A stretch of 64,000 nucleotides of DNA from Pseudomonadota bacterium (GTDB lineage Bacteria; Pseudomonadota; Gammaproteobacteria; Steroidobacterales; Steroidobacteraceae): contig JAJYDK010000001.1 in assembly GCA_021777555.1 (NCBI GenBank), positions 1 to 64,000 of the forward strand, given 5' to 3'. Positions 28,397-39,000 of this stretch are shown piece after piece (the first letter of the stretch is position 1; each line of letters starts with the position of its first letter). The position numbers and the translations under genes are program-made. Under the pieces are notes generated by a model, which ran no database searches, was not told where the DNA came from, and saw only the letters and a program-made list of their open reading frames with translations.

Positions 28397-30828
28397 TACC
28401 TGCCCGCCTGGTAGTTGTACGTGACGGTCGCCGAGTAGGTGCGCGGCGCGCCGTAGAAGCCGATCTGGCTCACGCCGCCGATGAAGGAGTTGGCGGGCCC
28501 GATCGGTCCGGGACCGAAGTCGTAGCCGGCGACGCGGTAATACCGGTTGGTCAGGTTTTCCGCGTCGAGCGAGACCTGCCACAGACCGCTCTCGGTCGTG
28601 AATGCCAGGTGGGCGTTGAGCAGCCCGTAGGCCGGCTGGTCGGTGGGGCTCGGCCCGGTGACCGCCACCTTGGTGAAGCTGCGCCAGTCGTAGCCGGCCC
28701 GGGCGACCAGGGCTCCTGCGCTCAAGTGCCATGCATAGGCGGCGTTGACCGAAACGGTCCAGTGCGGCGCGTTCAGCGGGCGATTCTGGTCGGCGATATT
28801 GACCGATGAGACCCCTGCCGTGCATCCCGGGGCGGCGGTGAACACGCTGCAGGGGACGAGATAGTCCTTGTAGTAGGAATCGAGGTAGCCCATGTTGAGG
28901 CCGAGGGTGAGCGCGCGGCTCGCGCGCCAGGCCGACTGCAGCTCCGCGCCCTCGTTGATCTGCTTGCCGGCGTTGAGCTCGGCGGTGAGGTTGGTCGGGG
29001 TGCCATTGTACGTGACGAATTGCTGCACGCCGATCTGCGCGTCGGTGAACGGGTCGTAGAAGACGTCCATGTTCAGCCGGAGCGTGTCATCGAGCCAGGT
29101 CGACTTCAGTCCCATCTCGTAGTTGTTGGCGACCTCGGACGCGTAACCATTCTCGGTCCCGGGATAGACCGCGGCGTTGCCCCGCATGTCGAAGCCGCCG
29201 CTCATGAAGCCCCGGCTGTACATGATGTAGCCCATGACCGCGGGCGAGAAATGGTAGTCGAGCCCGAGCCGGGGCGTGATGTTCACGAAGGGGCGGGTGC
29301 GTGTGTAATCGGTCACGGGCGGAGTGGCGGAGAAGCCCGCGGGGAGGACGTTTGCATCGAAGAATTGCTGGCCGGGATAGAGCTGGACGGGAGCTAGGGT
29401 GGTGTAGTCCGTCTGGTAGACGTGCGCGGTCTTGCGATCCTCGTTCCAGCGCACGCCGGTGTCGAGATCGAGCCTTCGGGTGAGCTTCCAGGTGCTATCC
29501 CCATACGCCGCATAGCTCTTGGTGCGCACGCACCCCTGCACCAGCTCGGTGACGTACAAGGGGAGGCCGATCAGGTTGAGCGTGCCGATCGAGGCGTTGT
29601 AGTCGCCGCAGGCGGTGCTGTTCATGAAGAAGAGCCCGCCCACGCCCTTGACCCGATCGCCGGTGTAGGTGATGTTGCCTTCGCCGGAGGTCTGCTGGTC
29701 CTGGTAATAGGCCGGCACCTCGAACAGGTTCTGATTGATCTCGGCGAAGTTGATGAACTGCTGGCCGTGGCCGTGGTAGTAGGCGCCGATCAGCTTGAGA
29801 TCGAGGTGGTCCGAGAGCTGCTGGGTGTAGGTGCCGGAGAAGCCATTTCTGTGGAAATAATCCCGGCTCACCGGCATGTCGTCGTACATGTCGAAGGGGT
29901 TGGAGAGCTGCGGCACGAGGTAGTTGTTCATGCGCTGCCCGCCCGAGGCGTTCGAGTTGTCGAGGATGTCATCCGCGACCAGCACGAGCCTGGAGCTCGC
30001 GCCCCACAGCAACGTCAGGTTGGCGCGGCCGGCGAGCACGTTCTTGTTCGACACGGACTCGCCGATGAAGTTCTGGGTGCTCGGGGCGGTGCCGGGCTGG
30101 GCGGCGACATGGCCGTAGCCCGCGTGGCGCAGATAGCCGACCGCCATGCCGAAATAGACGTGCTGGTCGACCACGGGGGTGGAGAAGTCGAGCTTGTAGT
30201 CGTTCTCGCCGTAATTGCCTCCGGTCACGGACACTTTGAGACTTCTCGGGCCGACGACTCCCTTGGTCACGTACTTGATGGCGCCCGCGATGGTGTTCTT
30301 GCCGTAGAGCGTGCCCTGCGGGCCGCTCAGGACCTCGATGCGCTTGACGTCGAGTACATCGAGGAGTGCGCCCTGGTTGCGCGCCATGTACACGCCGTCG
30401 ATGTACACGCCCACCGCCGGATCGTTGCCCCACAGGGGATCCGACTGGCCAACGCCTCGGATATAGACGTTGATGGTGCTGCTCGTGGCACGGTCCGCGG
30501 AGATCTTCATGTTGGGCACGAAGCTGTTGAGACCGGTGAGGCTGGTGACGTTCCAGTTGCTCAGCGCCTGCGCAGTGACGGCCGTATCGGTGAGCGGCAC
30601 GTTCTGCAGGTTCTCGGCTCGCCGCCGGGCGGTGACCACGACCTCCTGCAGCTGCGCGGTTGCGGGCGCCTCCGCCGCGGGGTCCGCCCCCTGGGCGTGT
30701 GGCGCGGTGGTGGAAGCGCTCTGGGCGCGGGCGGCGCCCGCGGCGGCAAGACAGGAGATTACGAATGCGCTGACGAATCTGTTCGGCATGGCCGAGCCCC
30801 CTCTGAGCAGATGATTCTCGCTACTCAT
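28396..30828 (-). CDS. TonB-dependent receptor
   Basis: Signal peptide, LQEVVVTARRRAENLQNVPLTDTAVTA plug, VGVYIDGVYMARNQG, C-terminal beta-barrel. Confidence 0.9.
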   Translation of the reverse strand: MSSENHLLRGGSAMPNRFVSAFVISCLAAAGAARAQSASTTAPHAQGADPAAEAPATAQLQEVVVTARRRAENLQNVPLTDTAVTAQALSNWNVTSLTGLNSFVPNMKISADRATSSTINVYIRGVGQSDPLWGNDPAVGVYIDGVYMARNQGALLDVLDVKRIEVLSGPQGTLYGKNTIAGAIKYVTKGVVGPRSLKVSVTGGNYGENDYKLDFSTPVVDQHVYFGMAVGYLRHAGYGHVAAQPGTAPSTQNFIGESVSNKNVLAGRANLTLLWGASSRLVLVADDILDNSNASGGQRMNNYLVPQLSNPFDMYDDMPVSRDYFHRNGFSGTYTQQLSDHLDLKLIGAYYHGHGQQFINFAEINQNLFEVPAYYQDQQTSGEGNITYTGDRVKGVGGLFFMNSTACGDYNASIGTLNLIGLPLYVTELVQGCVRTKSYAAYGDSTWKLTRRLDLDTGVRWNEDRKTAHVYQTDYTTLAPVQLYPGQQFFDANVLPAGFSATPPVTDYTRTRPFVNITPRLGLDYHFSPAVMGYIMYSRGFMSGGFDMRGNAAVYPGTENGYASEVANNYEMGLKSTWLDDTLRLNMDVFYDPFTDAQIGVQQFVTYNGTPTNLTAELNAGKQINEGAELQSAWRASRALTLGLNMGYLDSYYKDYLVPCSVFTAAPGCTAGVSSVNIADQNRPLNAPHWTVSVNAAYAWHLSAGALVARAGYDWRSFTKVAVTGPSPTDQPAYGLLNAHLAFTTESGLWQVSLDAENLTNRYYRVAGYDFGPGPIGPANSFIGGVSQIGFYGAPRTYSATVTYNYQAGR

Positions 30829-30850
30829 CGTTCCGCCGTGACATATCGGT

Positions 30851-30895
30851 CTATTGAACGACCGTTGAAGTCTAAGTCAAACGAGCGTTCAATAG
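30851..30895. promoter_or_regulatory. Paired candidate TetR-family operators in divergent TonB receptor/TetR promoter region
   Basis: CTATTGAACG (30851-30860) perfectly inverted as CGTTCAATAG (30886-30895); each arm includes AACG-NN-CGTT (30857-30866 and 30880-30889), centres 23 bp apart. Confidence 0.65.
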
Positions 30896-30960
30896 CAAGT
30901 GTTCGCCGCTGCGCCCGCCGGCGGGCAGGCTAGAATGAGTCTTTAAAAGAGGGGGGAGAG

Positions 30961-31608
30961 ATGGCTCGCGCCAAGCGCACCACCAAAGAGAAGCTGCTCG
31001 ATGCCGCCGAGAAGCTCTTCGCCCGCAAGGGCTACCACGGCACCTCGCTCCGGCAGATCACGCGCGAGGCGGGAGTCGATCTCGCCCTGGTCAATTACCA
31101 CTTCGGGGGCAAGGAGAAGCTCTTCGAGGCGGTGCTCGATCGGCGGGGCGCGATGCTCAACGAGGAGCGGCTGCGCCGTCTCGAGGAGGTGTGCCGCGCG
31201 GCGGCCCCGCGGCCGGCGGCCACCGAGGCGGTGGTGGGGGCCTTCTTCGATCCCATCCTCGATTTTCTCGAGCACGCCGGTCCCGGCTGGCACAGCTACT
31301 TCTCGCTCCTCGCCTGGGTGAACAACTCCCCGCAGTGGGGCAAGCGCCTCATGGGCAAGACCTTCAACGCCACGGTGAAGCGCTTCATCGAGGCGCTGAT
31401 GGACTCCCTGCCGAAGGCGGCGCCCGAGGACATCTACTGGGGATACAACTTCCTCACCGGCGCGCTTACGCTCTCCCTCGCCGAGACCGGCCGCCTCGAT
31501 GTGCTCTCCGCAGGACTCTGCCGCTCGGCGGATGTCGCGGCGCTCAGGGCGCGTCTCGGTCCCTTCGTCGCCGCCGGGCTGCGGGGGCTCGCGCAGCGGG
31601 GCGGTTGA
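30961..31608 (+). CDS. TetR/AcrR family transcriptional regulator
   Basis: KEKLLDAAEKLFARKGYHGTSLRQITREAGVDLALVNYHFGGKEKLFEAVL. Confidence 0.9.
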   Translation: MARAKRTTKEKLLDAAEKLFARKGYHGTSLRQITREAGVDLALVNYHFGGKEKLFEAVLDRRGAMLNEERLRRLEEVCRAAAPRPAATEAVVGAFFDPILDFLEHAGPGWHSYFSLLAWVNNSPQWGKRLMGKTFNATVKRFIEALMDSLPKAAPEDIYWGYNFLTGALTLSLAETGRLDVLSAGLCRSADVAALRARLGPFVAAGLRGLAQRGG

Positions 31609-31707
31609 GCGCGGGCGCACCCGATGGCTTGGGTGAGCCCCGAGGACAGGGACGGGGCGATGCGCCAGGAATGGGACGCGGGACGGGAGTCCCTCGCCCC
31701 GGCGCGC

Positions 31708-32808
31708 TCAGAGGGGCACGCCGCTGCGGGCCAGGACTTCCCGCAGATCGCGCAGCGCGGGAAACACCTCGTTGTTCCAGTCGCTCCCCTGCGCATCATG
31801 CGCGCGCTGCTCGAACTCCACGATCTCCTTGTCCTCGCGGAAGATGTTCTCCGTGAACCACACCACGAAGGGCCAGGCGAGGTGGATGAGGCCGGGGATT
31901 GGCGGCTTCTTCACCGACAGGTAGCCGAAGGTGCGGTTGGTGCGGTGCTCGGCATCGAGGGGCGTGTAGCAGAGCCACACATCGAGCACCGGGTCCTGGG
32001 TCTGATCGATATTGCGTCCCACCCAGACTTTCAGGCTCTGTGAGGGATAGTCGGTGCGGATGCGCATGTGGTCGCGGAAGTCCTGCCGCTCCTCGCCGCG
32101 CTTGCGCATCATGTCGACGATGACGCGCTCTCCCATGGTGGACTTGCCCTCGGTGCGGCTGAAGCTGTACTCGACCTCCGCCCAGTGATCCCCGTGGCGG
32201 CGCCCGAGGCAGCTCGCGCGGATCGAGCCCATCTGCTTGCGGTGCATGAACTGGTGGTTCATGTCGAAGAGGTTCTCGTGCATGAAGGTGTAGTGGCAGG
32301 CCACCTCGCGATTGAGCCGCCGGGTCTTGTAGTCGCGGCGCTGCGAGGAGCCGAGGGTGGCGGGCAGGCGCTCTGCGGCGAGGGCGGGGTTGCCCGGGAA
32401 GACGAAGATCAGGCCATCGATCTCGCGCACCGGGTAGCTGCGCACCCCGTTCGGCTTGCGCTCCTTGCCGAGGTAGGGCACGTCCACGCATTTCCCGGCG
32501 CAGTCGTACGCCCAGCCGTGGTAGTGGCACTTGAGGACATCGCCCGTGACGACCCCGAGATGCAGCGGCACCTGCCGATGGGCGCACCGGTCCTCGAGCG
32601 CGAACACCTGGCCGCTCGCTCCGCGGTAGAGCGCGATGGGCTCACCCGCGAAGCGGCGCCCGATGATGCGGCCCGCCTTGAGCTCATCGGACCAGGCGAG
32701 CGGATACCAGTAATCGGCATTCGCCGCGGTGCGCCGCAGGTCCACGCCCTTGGGATCCACCGCTCGCGCGGCGGCCACTGTCGACTCGTCCAGCATTGCT
32801 GCCCCCAC
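31708..32808 (-). CDS. Rieske [2Fe-2S] ring-hydroxylating oxygenase, alpha-subunit type
   Basis: Rieske CAHRQVPLHLG...CHYHGWAYD; mononuclear iron-site-like HENLFDMNHQFMHRKQMG. Confidence 0.88.
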   Translation of the reverse strand: MGAAMLDESTVAAARAVDPKGVDLRRTAANADYWYPLAWSDELKAGRIIGRRFAGEPIALYRGASGQVFALEDRCAHRQVPLHLGVVTGDVLKCHYHGWAYDCAGKCVDVPYLGKERKPNGVRSYPVREIDGLIFVFPGNPALAAERLPATLGSSQRRDYKTRRLNREVACHYTFMHENLFDMNHQFMHRKQMGSIRASCLGRRHGDHWAEVEYSFSRTEGKSTMGERVIVDMMRKRGEERQDFRDHMRIRTDYPSQSLKVWVGRNIDQTQDPVLDVWLCYTPLDAEHRTNRTFGYLSVKKPPIPGLIHLAWPFVVWFTENIFREDKEIVEFEQRAHDAQGSDWNNEVFPALRDLREVLARSGVPL

Positions 32809-32926
32809 CTCGTCTCGTAGTGGGGCAAGAGTACGCTCAAGATGCGGCGCGGGGAAACCTCGGCTTTGTGACAGCTGGCCGGAAACCCCAGGGAGGCGCG
32901 CCGGGGCCTCGGGCGAGACCGGTCGC

Positions 32927-35224
32927 TCAGGGCTGAAAGTAATAGCTCGCCTTGAGATAGTAGGTGCGCTGCTGCGGCAGGAGGCGGGTCTCGCCGCTTT
33001 CCTGGTAGCCCTCGGAGCTGCCGGCGTAGAACACGGTCCAGGGATTGACCTGGTAGCCGATCAGCCACTGCGTGGCGAGCGTGCGCGTGCGGCTCGCGAC
33101 GGCCGCGGGATAGAGCGCCGTGTCGTTGCGCACGTCCTGGCCCTGCGCGATGGTGTTCACGAACAGGCGGGGCGTGAAGTACCAATCCAGGCGCACATCG
33201 AATAGGTTGGCCGTAAAGAGCCGGCGACCCTGCAGGTCGAGCCGCTCGTAATCGTCCACGATATCGAGCTTGAGGTGTTTGCCGGTCGCGAAGTCGAGTG
33301 TGGTTGCGACCGACAGCAGGCCGCCCTTGCGCACGCCGATGTAATCGACGCCGTCCCCGTCGACGACGTCCACTTCGGCTTTCACCCAGCCTGCCGGCTG
33401 GATGGTGTCGTCCATCTCGAACTGGTTGAGCGTGAACGTCCGGCCCTGGTAGTACTGCCGGTCGCGCGTTGCGTAGAGGACGATGTGGGTCTGCCGATCG
33501 GCGTGGAGGAACGCGTAGAGCTTCACCTTGCGATCGAGCGTCGGGCCGCTGCCGGTGGCGCGGGTCCAGTTCGACAGCGTTCCGAAGCCGGTGTTCTGCC
33601 ACCACTGTGTGTCGGGCGCATAGAAGTCGTATTCGGCGGTGAGGGCGGCCTGGTCGTAGCCGACCTGCGGCAGGTAGCCGAGGTCGGCGCGATAGCCGTT
33701 CGCGATGTGCAGGGCGTTCACATCGAAGTTGTAATGCCGGCGAGTGCGGGCGAAGTCGACGCTCCACTGCGACCCCCGGACCCCGCCCGGCGCGATGCCG
33801 AAGACGCTCGCGACCGCGCCCGGATAGGTGGTATCGGAGGAGCTCGCGAGCAGGGTGAGGGCATCGCTCGGGTCGATCTGCCAGGCGCCATCGACGGCAT
33901 ACACGCCGTTGTGGTAGCCGCCGCCGTCCCGATCGGAGGCGAAGAGGCCAAAGGCCGAGGCGCCAACATCGTGCCGGTAGCGCACCAGCGCGTCCCGGGT
34001 GCCGAAGTCGAAGGACCGGAGGGTCGAGCCCTCGGGGCCGGGGAGGACGATGTTCGTCGTAGTGTCCTCGGTCGCCAGCACCCCGATGGCGTTCTCCCCC
34101 ACCTGCCCGACGAGCTTGCTCGCCCAGCGCGGATCAGCGACCGCGAGGGTGTCGGCGAGCGCCCCCGAGGGAGTGAAGGTGTCGGCGCTCTGGCGCAGCG
34201 TCGGGGTGTTGAAGACCTGGGTGCCTTGCTCGAAGAACGGCCGGTTCTCCTGGTAGAAGAGCGCGAACTGGCGGTTGACGCTCAGCTGCAGCACATCGGG
34301 GGCGACTTCGGAGAAGTTCGGATCCACGGTGGCCGCCCATTCGAGGTCGGGGCGCAGGATCCAGCGCGCATCGAGGCTGCCTTTGAGCTGCGGTGAGCCC
34401 GGCTTGAGCCCCCCGGTGCCGTTCGGCGAGTCCGTGCGCAGGAGCGTCACGGCGGGAATCAGCTGGAAATTCCTGCGCCGGGCCTTGATGGGCGTGGCGG
34501 TGCGCACCAGCTCCTGCGAGCACAACGTGCAGTTGCTGTCGTAGTCAATGGGGCGGCTCAGCATCTCGTGCCGCAGGGTGCGCGGCCAGTTGCGAAAGAA
34601 CATCATGCCCCACTTCTGCGGGGTGTTCCGGTGGGGGAACTTGATGGAGGCGAAGGGCACGCGCATGACCACCCGGTAGCCGTAGGAGGTGCGGGCGGCC
34701 TTGCAGCCCCACACGGTGTTCCAGGAGGTGTATTCGTTGTTCTGCAGTCGGAAGGCGTCCCATTCGACGCCACCGGCCGTGCAGAAGAGCTCATATGCCC
34801 ACTGCGTGTCATCGAAGGGGCTCAGGAACACGCCGACGTAATCGTCGGCGGTGCTGGTGATGTCATCATGCTCCCGGTAGGGCGCGTGAATGTCCTGTGG
34901 ATGCGGGTCGTACGCGCGAAAGCGCAGCCAGAGCGCATGCGCGGTGTAGCCCGCATCCACCCGCGTGGCGACGGGCGCCGGGCCGTTCTGCTCGGGGTCG
35001 ATTTCGTAGGGAATGGAGAAGTGCGCGGCATGCCGCCACGCCTCGCGGCCCGGCTCGCCGTGCTTGCCGAGCCAGCGGGTGAGGCGGGGGAGGACCGGCT
35101 TGTGGGCGCTGGCCCCTCCGGCGGGCGTCTTCGAGGCGGTCGCGTCCGAGGCGAGCGCCGGGCGCGAGAGTCCTGCGAACGCTAGAAGACAGCCGATGAG
35201 CGTGAGCCGGAGGATGCGGCGCAT
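32927..35224 (-). CDS. DUF5916 domain protein with N-terminal CBM9-like region
   Basis: Signal peptide; YTAHALWLRFRAYDP...DDYVGVFLSPFDD CBM9-like; C-terminal barrel-like region FYFQP-style ending (KASYYFQP). Confidence 0.8.
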   Translation of the reverse strand: MRRILRLTLIGCLLAFAGLSRPALASDATASKTPAGGASAHKPVLPRLTRWLGKHGEPGREAWRHAAHFSIPYEIDPEQNGPAPVATRVDAGYTAHALWLRFRAYDPHPQDIHAPYREHDDITSTADDYVGVFLSPFDDTQWAYELFCTAGGVEWDAFRLQNNEYTSWNTVWGCKAARTSYGYRVVMRVPFASIKFPHRNTPQKWGMMFFRNWPRTLRHEMLSRPIDYDSNCTLCSQELVRTATPIKARRRNFQLIPAVTLLRTDSPNGTGGLKPGSPQLKGSLDARWILRPDLEWAATVDPNFSEVAPDVLQLSVNRQFALFYQENRPFFEQGTQVFNTPTLRQSADTFTPSGALADTLAVADPRWASKLVGQVGENAIGVLATEDTTTNIVLPGPEGSTLRSFDFGTRDALVRYRHDVGASAFGLFASDRDGGGYHNGVYAVDGAWQIDPSDALTLLASSSDTTYPGAVASVFGIAPGGVRGSQWSVDFARTRRHYNFDVNALHIANGYRADLGYLPQVGYDQAALTAEYDFYAPDTQWWQNTGFGTLSNWTRATGSGPTLDRKVKLYAFLHADRQTHIVLYATRDRQYYQGRTFTLNQFEMDDTIQPAGWVKAEVDVVDGDGVDYIGVRKGGLLSVATTLDFATGKHLKLDIVDDYERLDLQGRRLFTANLFDVRLDWYFTPRLFVNTIAQGQDVRNDTALYPAAVASRTRTLATQWLIGYQVNPWTVFYAGSSEGYQESGETRLLPQQRTYYLKASYYFQP

Positions 35225-35391
35225 GGTGACCCGTCCAGTTGGATACCCCCAGAACACCGGCGCGTACGCGGAAGTTGCACGTCCGCGGGGGCGGGCGCAG
35301 CACTATATCGGGTCCGTGGCGCGGATGATCGACGGCACGCGTGCGATGCGGCGAGTCGCTCCGCGCGCACGATGAGCGGGAGCTCAGACGC

Positions 35392-35997
35392 TCACTGGTA
35401 AACGACCTTGGGCACCGGACAGGCGGCGACGCGCGGCGGATTGAGCTCGTGACCCTTGGTGATCCAGCACTGATTGAACGCCGAGCAATAACAGATGCGC
35501 AGCTGCGGCGGCGCGCCGGCCTGGCGCGATTCGAGGACCGAATTGAATTTCTTCCACGGACCCGGATCGCCCGCGGGGTAGGGGTACCAGATGAGGTGGA
35601 TGGTTTCCCCGGGCCGCATGACCCACCCGTCCAGGGTGCTCACGATGAACTCCGGGTTCTGGCTGAGGGAGGGATTGTATCCGCAGCAATCGCGCAGCAG
35701 CTCGCGCGCCGAGCGGTACGCCTTGCCGTGCCAGAAGAGCTCGACGCTCTCGACCTTCGCCGGCCCGATACCGGCGTTCACGACATTCACCGTGAGGAGC
35801 TTCCGTCCGGTGTAGGTCGCATCGCTGAAATACTGCTCGAGGAAGGGCCAGGACGAGGCCGCCACGATCTGGCGGTTCGTGTGCTCGGTGGCCACCGCGA
35901 TCCACAACGAGGCGGCCGCGATCACCACCGCCCCGATGGCGAGCGCGCTCTCGGCCCAGTGGCGATCGAGCAGGGAGGGCAGTGATTTGTCCGGCAT
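35392..35997 (-). CDS. Hypothetical protein with N-terminal transmembrane helix
   Basis: ESALAIGAVVIAAASLWIAVA anchor; several Cys residues near the C-terminus; family not recognised. Confidence 0.6.
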   Translation of the reverse strand: MPDKSLPSLLDRHWAESALAIGAVVIAAASLWIAVATEHTNRQIVAASSWPFLEQYFSDATYTGRKLLTVNVVNAGIGPAKVESVELFWHGKAYRSARELLRDCCGYNPSLSQNPEFIVSTLDGWVMRPGETIHLIWYPYPAGDPGPWKKFNSVLESRQAGAPPQLRICYCSAFNQCWITKGHELNPPRVAACPVPKVVYQ

Positions 35998-36097
35998 CGA
36001 GGTCTCCGAAGGGGGTGGTCTGGACGTGTTGCTTGCGCCATGTGCCGATCGCCCCCACGACCAGGCCGATGGCCGGGATACCTGAGGCGGGCGGCGA

Positions 36098-39000
36098 TTA
36101 CAACACCCGCTGCCCCGCGGCGATCGCCTGCTTCAGCCGACGTTCACCGGTCCGGGCCTTGGCGTCGAGATTCGCAAACACGGCGTGCTCGGCCGCGGTC
36201 GGGGGCTGGTAGGACAGTCCCACTTCGGCGGCGAGATAGGCGAGACGGCCGTGGAGCATGGGCTCGTGCAGGCAGTCGCCCTCGCTCGAGTGGATCTCGA
36301 GCTGCGCCATCGCGCCGATCGCCGCATCGAGGTCCCTGAGCGCACGGTGTGCGCGCGCTTTGCTCACCTTCCCCGTGGCGAGCGCCTTGCGCAGCCGCTC
36401 GCGCACCGCGAGGGCCTGATTGACGGCGCGGTCGAGCGTGTCGAGCGCGCCGTGGATGCGCAGGGCGAGCGTCAGCTGCTCACCGAGGGCATCGGCCGGG
36501 GGATGCAGCCGTGGATCGAGCGAGACTTTGAAGGTGCTCCGCGAGGTGTGGCCGTCGTAATCGAGCACCACGGTGTAACGGCCCGGAGTGACCTGCGGCC
36601 CCGCGACGCTGTCGGTGAGTCCACCGGCGGCCGCGGGCGGGTAGAAGTCGGTCACCTGGGTCGCATCCGGGTAGCGCAGGTTCCAGCGGAAGAGGTTGTA
36701 TCCCGGGGTGATGGCGGTGAGCTTGCGTTCGGCGGCCGCCTTCTCCTCGAGCGGCGTGCGATTGTCGCGCTCGGCGGCAGTGAGCTTCGGCTGCTTCGTT
36801 TTCAGATGCAACGCGAAGGTGCGAACGAGGTGTCCCTGGTCATCGAGGAAGCTCAGGGTGACCGGCACCCGGCCGTCATACTGCGCGGGGATGTGGAAGA
36901 ACACCGCGGCGCCGAAGTGCGGGTTGGTGCCGGCGGCGGGGATCCGCGAGGCCTTGGGGCTCACGCCATAGGCGAAGGTCAGCCAGGCGGTCTGCGGCGT
37001 GAAGAGCTGCGCGGCATCGGCGGCCGCGGGCGCCTCGTGCGAGAGCTGCTCGAGGAGGGGCAGGTGATCGAGCACCCAGAACGAGCGGCCGTGGGTGGCG
37101 ATGGCGATCTCACCCTCCCGCACGTTGATCGCGATGTCGCGCACCTGCACCCGCGGGAGGTTCAAGGTGAGCGGCTGCCAGTGATTGCCGCTGTCCAAGC
37201 TCACGTAGACGGTGTTCTTGGTGCCGGCAAAGAGGAGCTGCGGGTCTTCAGGGTCCTGGCGCAGCGCGAGCACGTACTGCCGATCGGGCAGGCCGCTCAC
37301 GACCTTCGTCCAGTGCTTGCCGTAATCGGTGGTCTCGAACACGTAGGGATGAAAGTCATCCCACCCGTAGCGCGAGGCGCTCAGGTAGGCGGTGCCCGCG
37401 GCGGCGTGCGAGGGCTCGATGGAGCTGATCTTGGCCCACTGCGGCAGCCCCTTCGGCGTCACGGCGCTCCAGTGCTGACCGCCATCCTGGGTCACGTGCA
37501 CGAGTCCGTCCTGAGAGCCGGCCCAGATGACCTGGCCATCGAGCGGGGAGATCGCGAGCGCCGAGAGGTCCGGGAAGATCTCCGCGCCCGTCTGGTCGAG
37601 ATCGATCGGGCCGCCGCTCGGGCGCTCGGTGGCCGCGACGTTGCGCGTGAGGTCCGGGCTCAAGCGCTGCCAGGTGCGCCCGCCGTCGGTGCTCTTCATG
37701 ACGTACTGCGAGGTGATGTAGAGCGCCTTGGGATCGGTTGGGGAGAAGAAGACCGGATGCGTCCAGCCGAAGCGGTACTTGTTCTCCTGCGAGGAGGAGC
37801 CGTCCTGGTAGTCCGGCCACGGGCTCACGTCCCGGTACTCGCCGGTGGCCCGGTCGTAGCGCAGGAAGATGCTGTAGTAGCCGGCGCCGAAGGTGACGTT
37901 GGGATGCCCGGGCTCAGGGGCGACGAACGTGCTCTCGCCATAGGCGACCGCGTGCCAGGCCCTGAGCGGAATCACTCCATTCGGGGTGGCGCTCGGCCCC
38001 TCGTACGAGCCCTCGTCCTGCTGTGCGCCGTAGAGATGGAACGGGAACTGCCCATCGAGGGCGATGTGATAGAACTGGCCCGTGGGCTGGTTGTGCTCGG
38101 TGCTCCAGCTGTCGCCGCCGTCGGTGGAGACCGTCGCGCCGCCGTCATTGCCCTCGAGGAGGACCCGGGGGTTGTTCGGGTTGACCCACACGATGTGATT
38201 GTCACCGTGCGGCGTATGCAGCATGAAGAAGGACTTGCCGCCATCGTGCGATACCCACAGGGCATCCACCTGCGGCACGTACACGGTGTCGGGATTGGTC
38301 GGATCGGCGTAGATCGACATGTAGTAGAACGCGCGCTGGCGCAGGCTCCAGTTCGCATTGACGCGCTTCCAGGTGGCGCCGCCGTCGTCCGAGCGGAACA
38401 CCCCCCCGCCGTGCTTCGCCTGCACGATGCTGTAGAGCACGTTGGGATCGCTCGCCGCGACGGTGATGCCGATGCGGCCGAGGATCCCGCGCGGGAAGCC
38501 GGGGTTGCGCGAGATCTCGCTCCAGTGCCGGCCCCCGTCGAGGCTCTTGTAGAGGCCGCTTCCCGGCCCGCCGTCATCGAGCCGCCAGGGCGTGCGGCGG
38601 GCCTGCCACATCGCCGCATAGAGCACCCGGGGGTTGCCCGGATCCATCACCAGGTCGATGGCGCCGGTCTTGGCGTTGACGTAGAGAATCTTCCGCCAGG
38701 TCTTGCCGCCGTCGGTGGACTTGAACACGCCCCGCTCGGGGTTGGCCTTGAACACGTGGCCCATGGAGGCCGCGTAGAGCACCTCAGGATCATTTGGATC
38801 GACGGCGAGGGCGCTGATGGTGTGGGTCGAGGCGAGACCGGCCGCCTTCCAGGTCTTGCCTGCATCGTCGGAGCGGAATACCCCGTCGCCGGTCACCATG
38901 TCGTTGCGGATGTCGCTTTCGCCGGTGCCGACGTAGAGGATCTTCGGGTCCGACGGCGCCACCGCGATCGCACCGATGCTGTCGCTCGAGCCGGGCAGCG

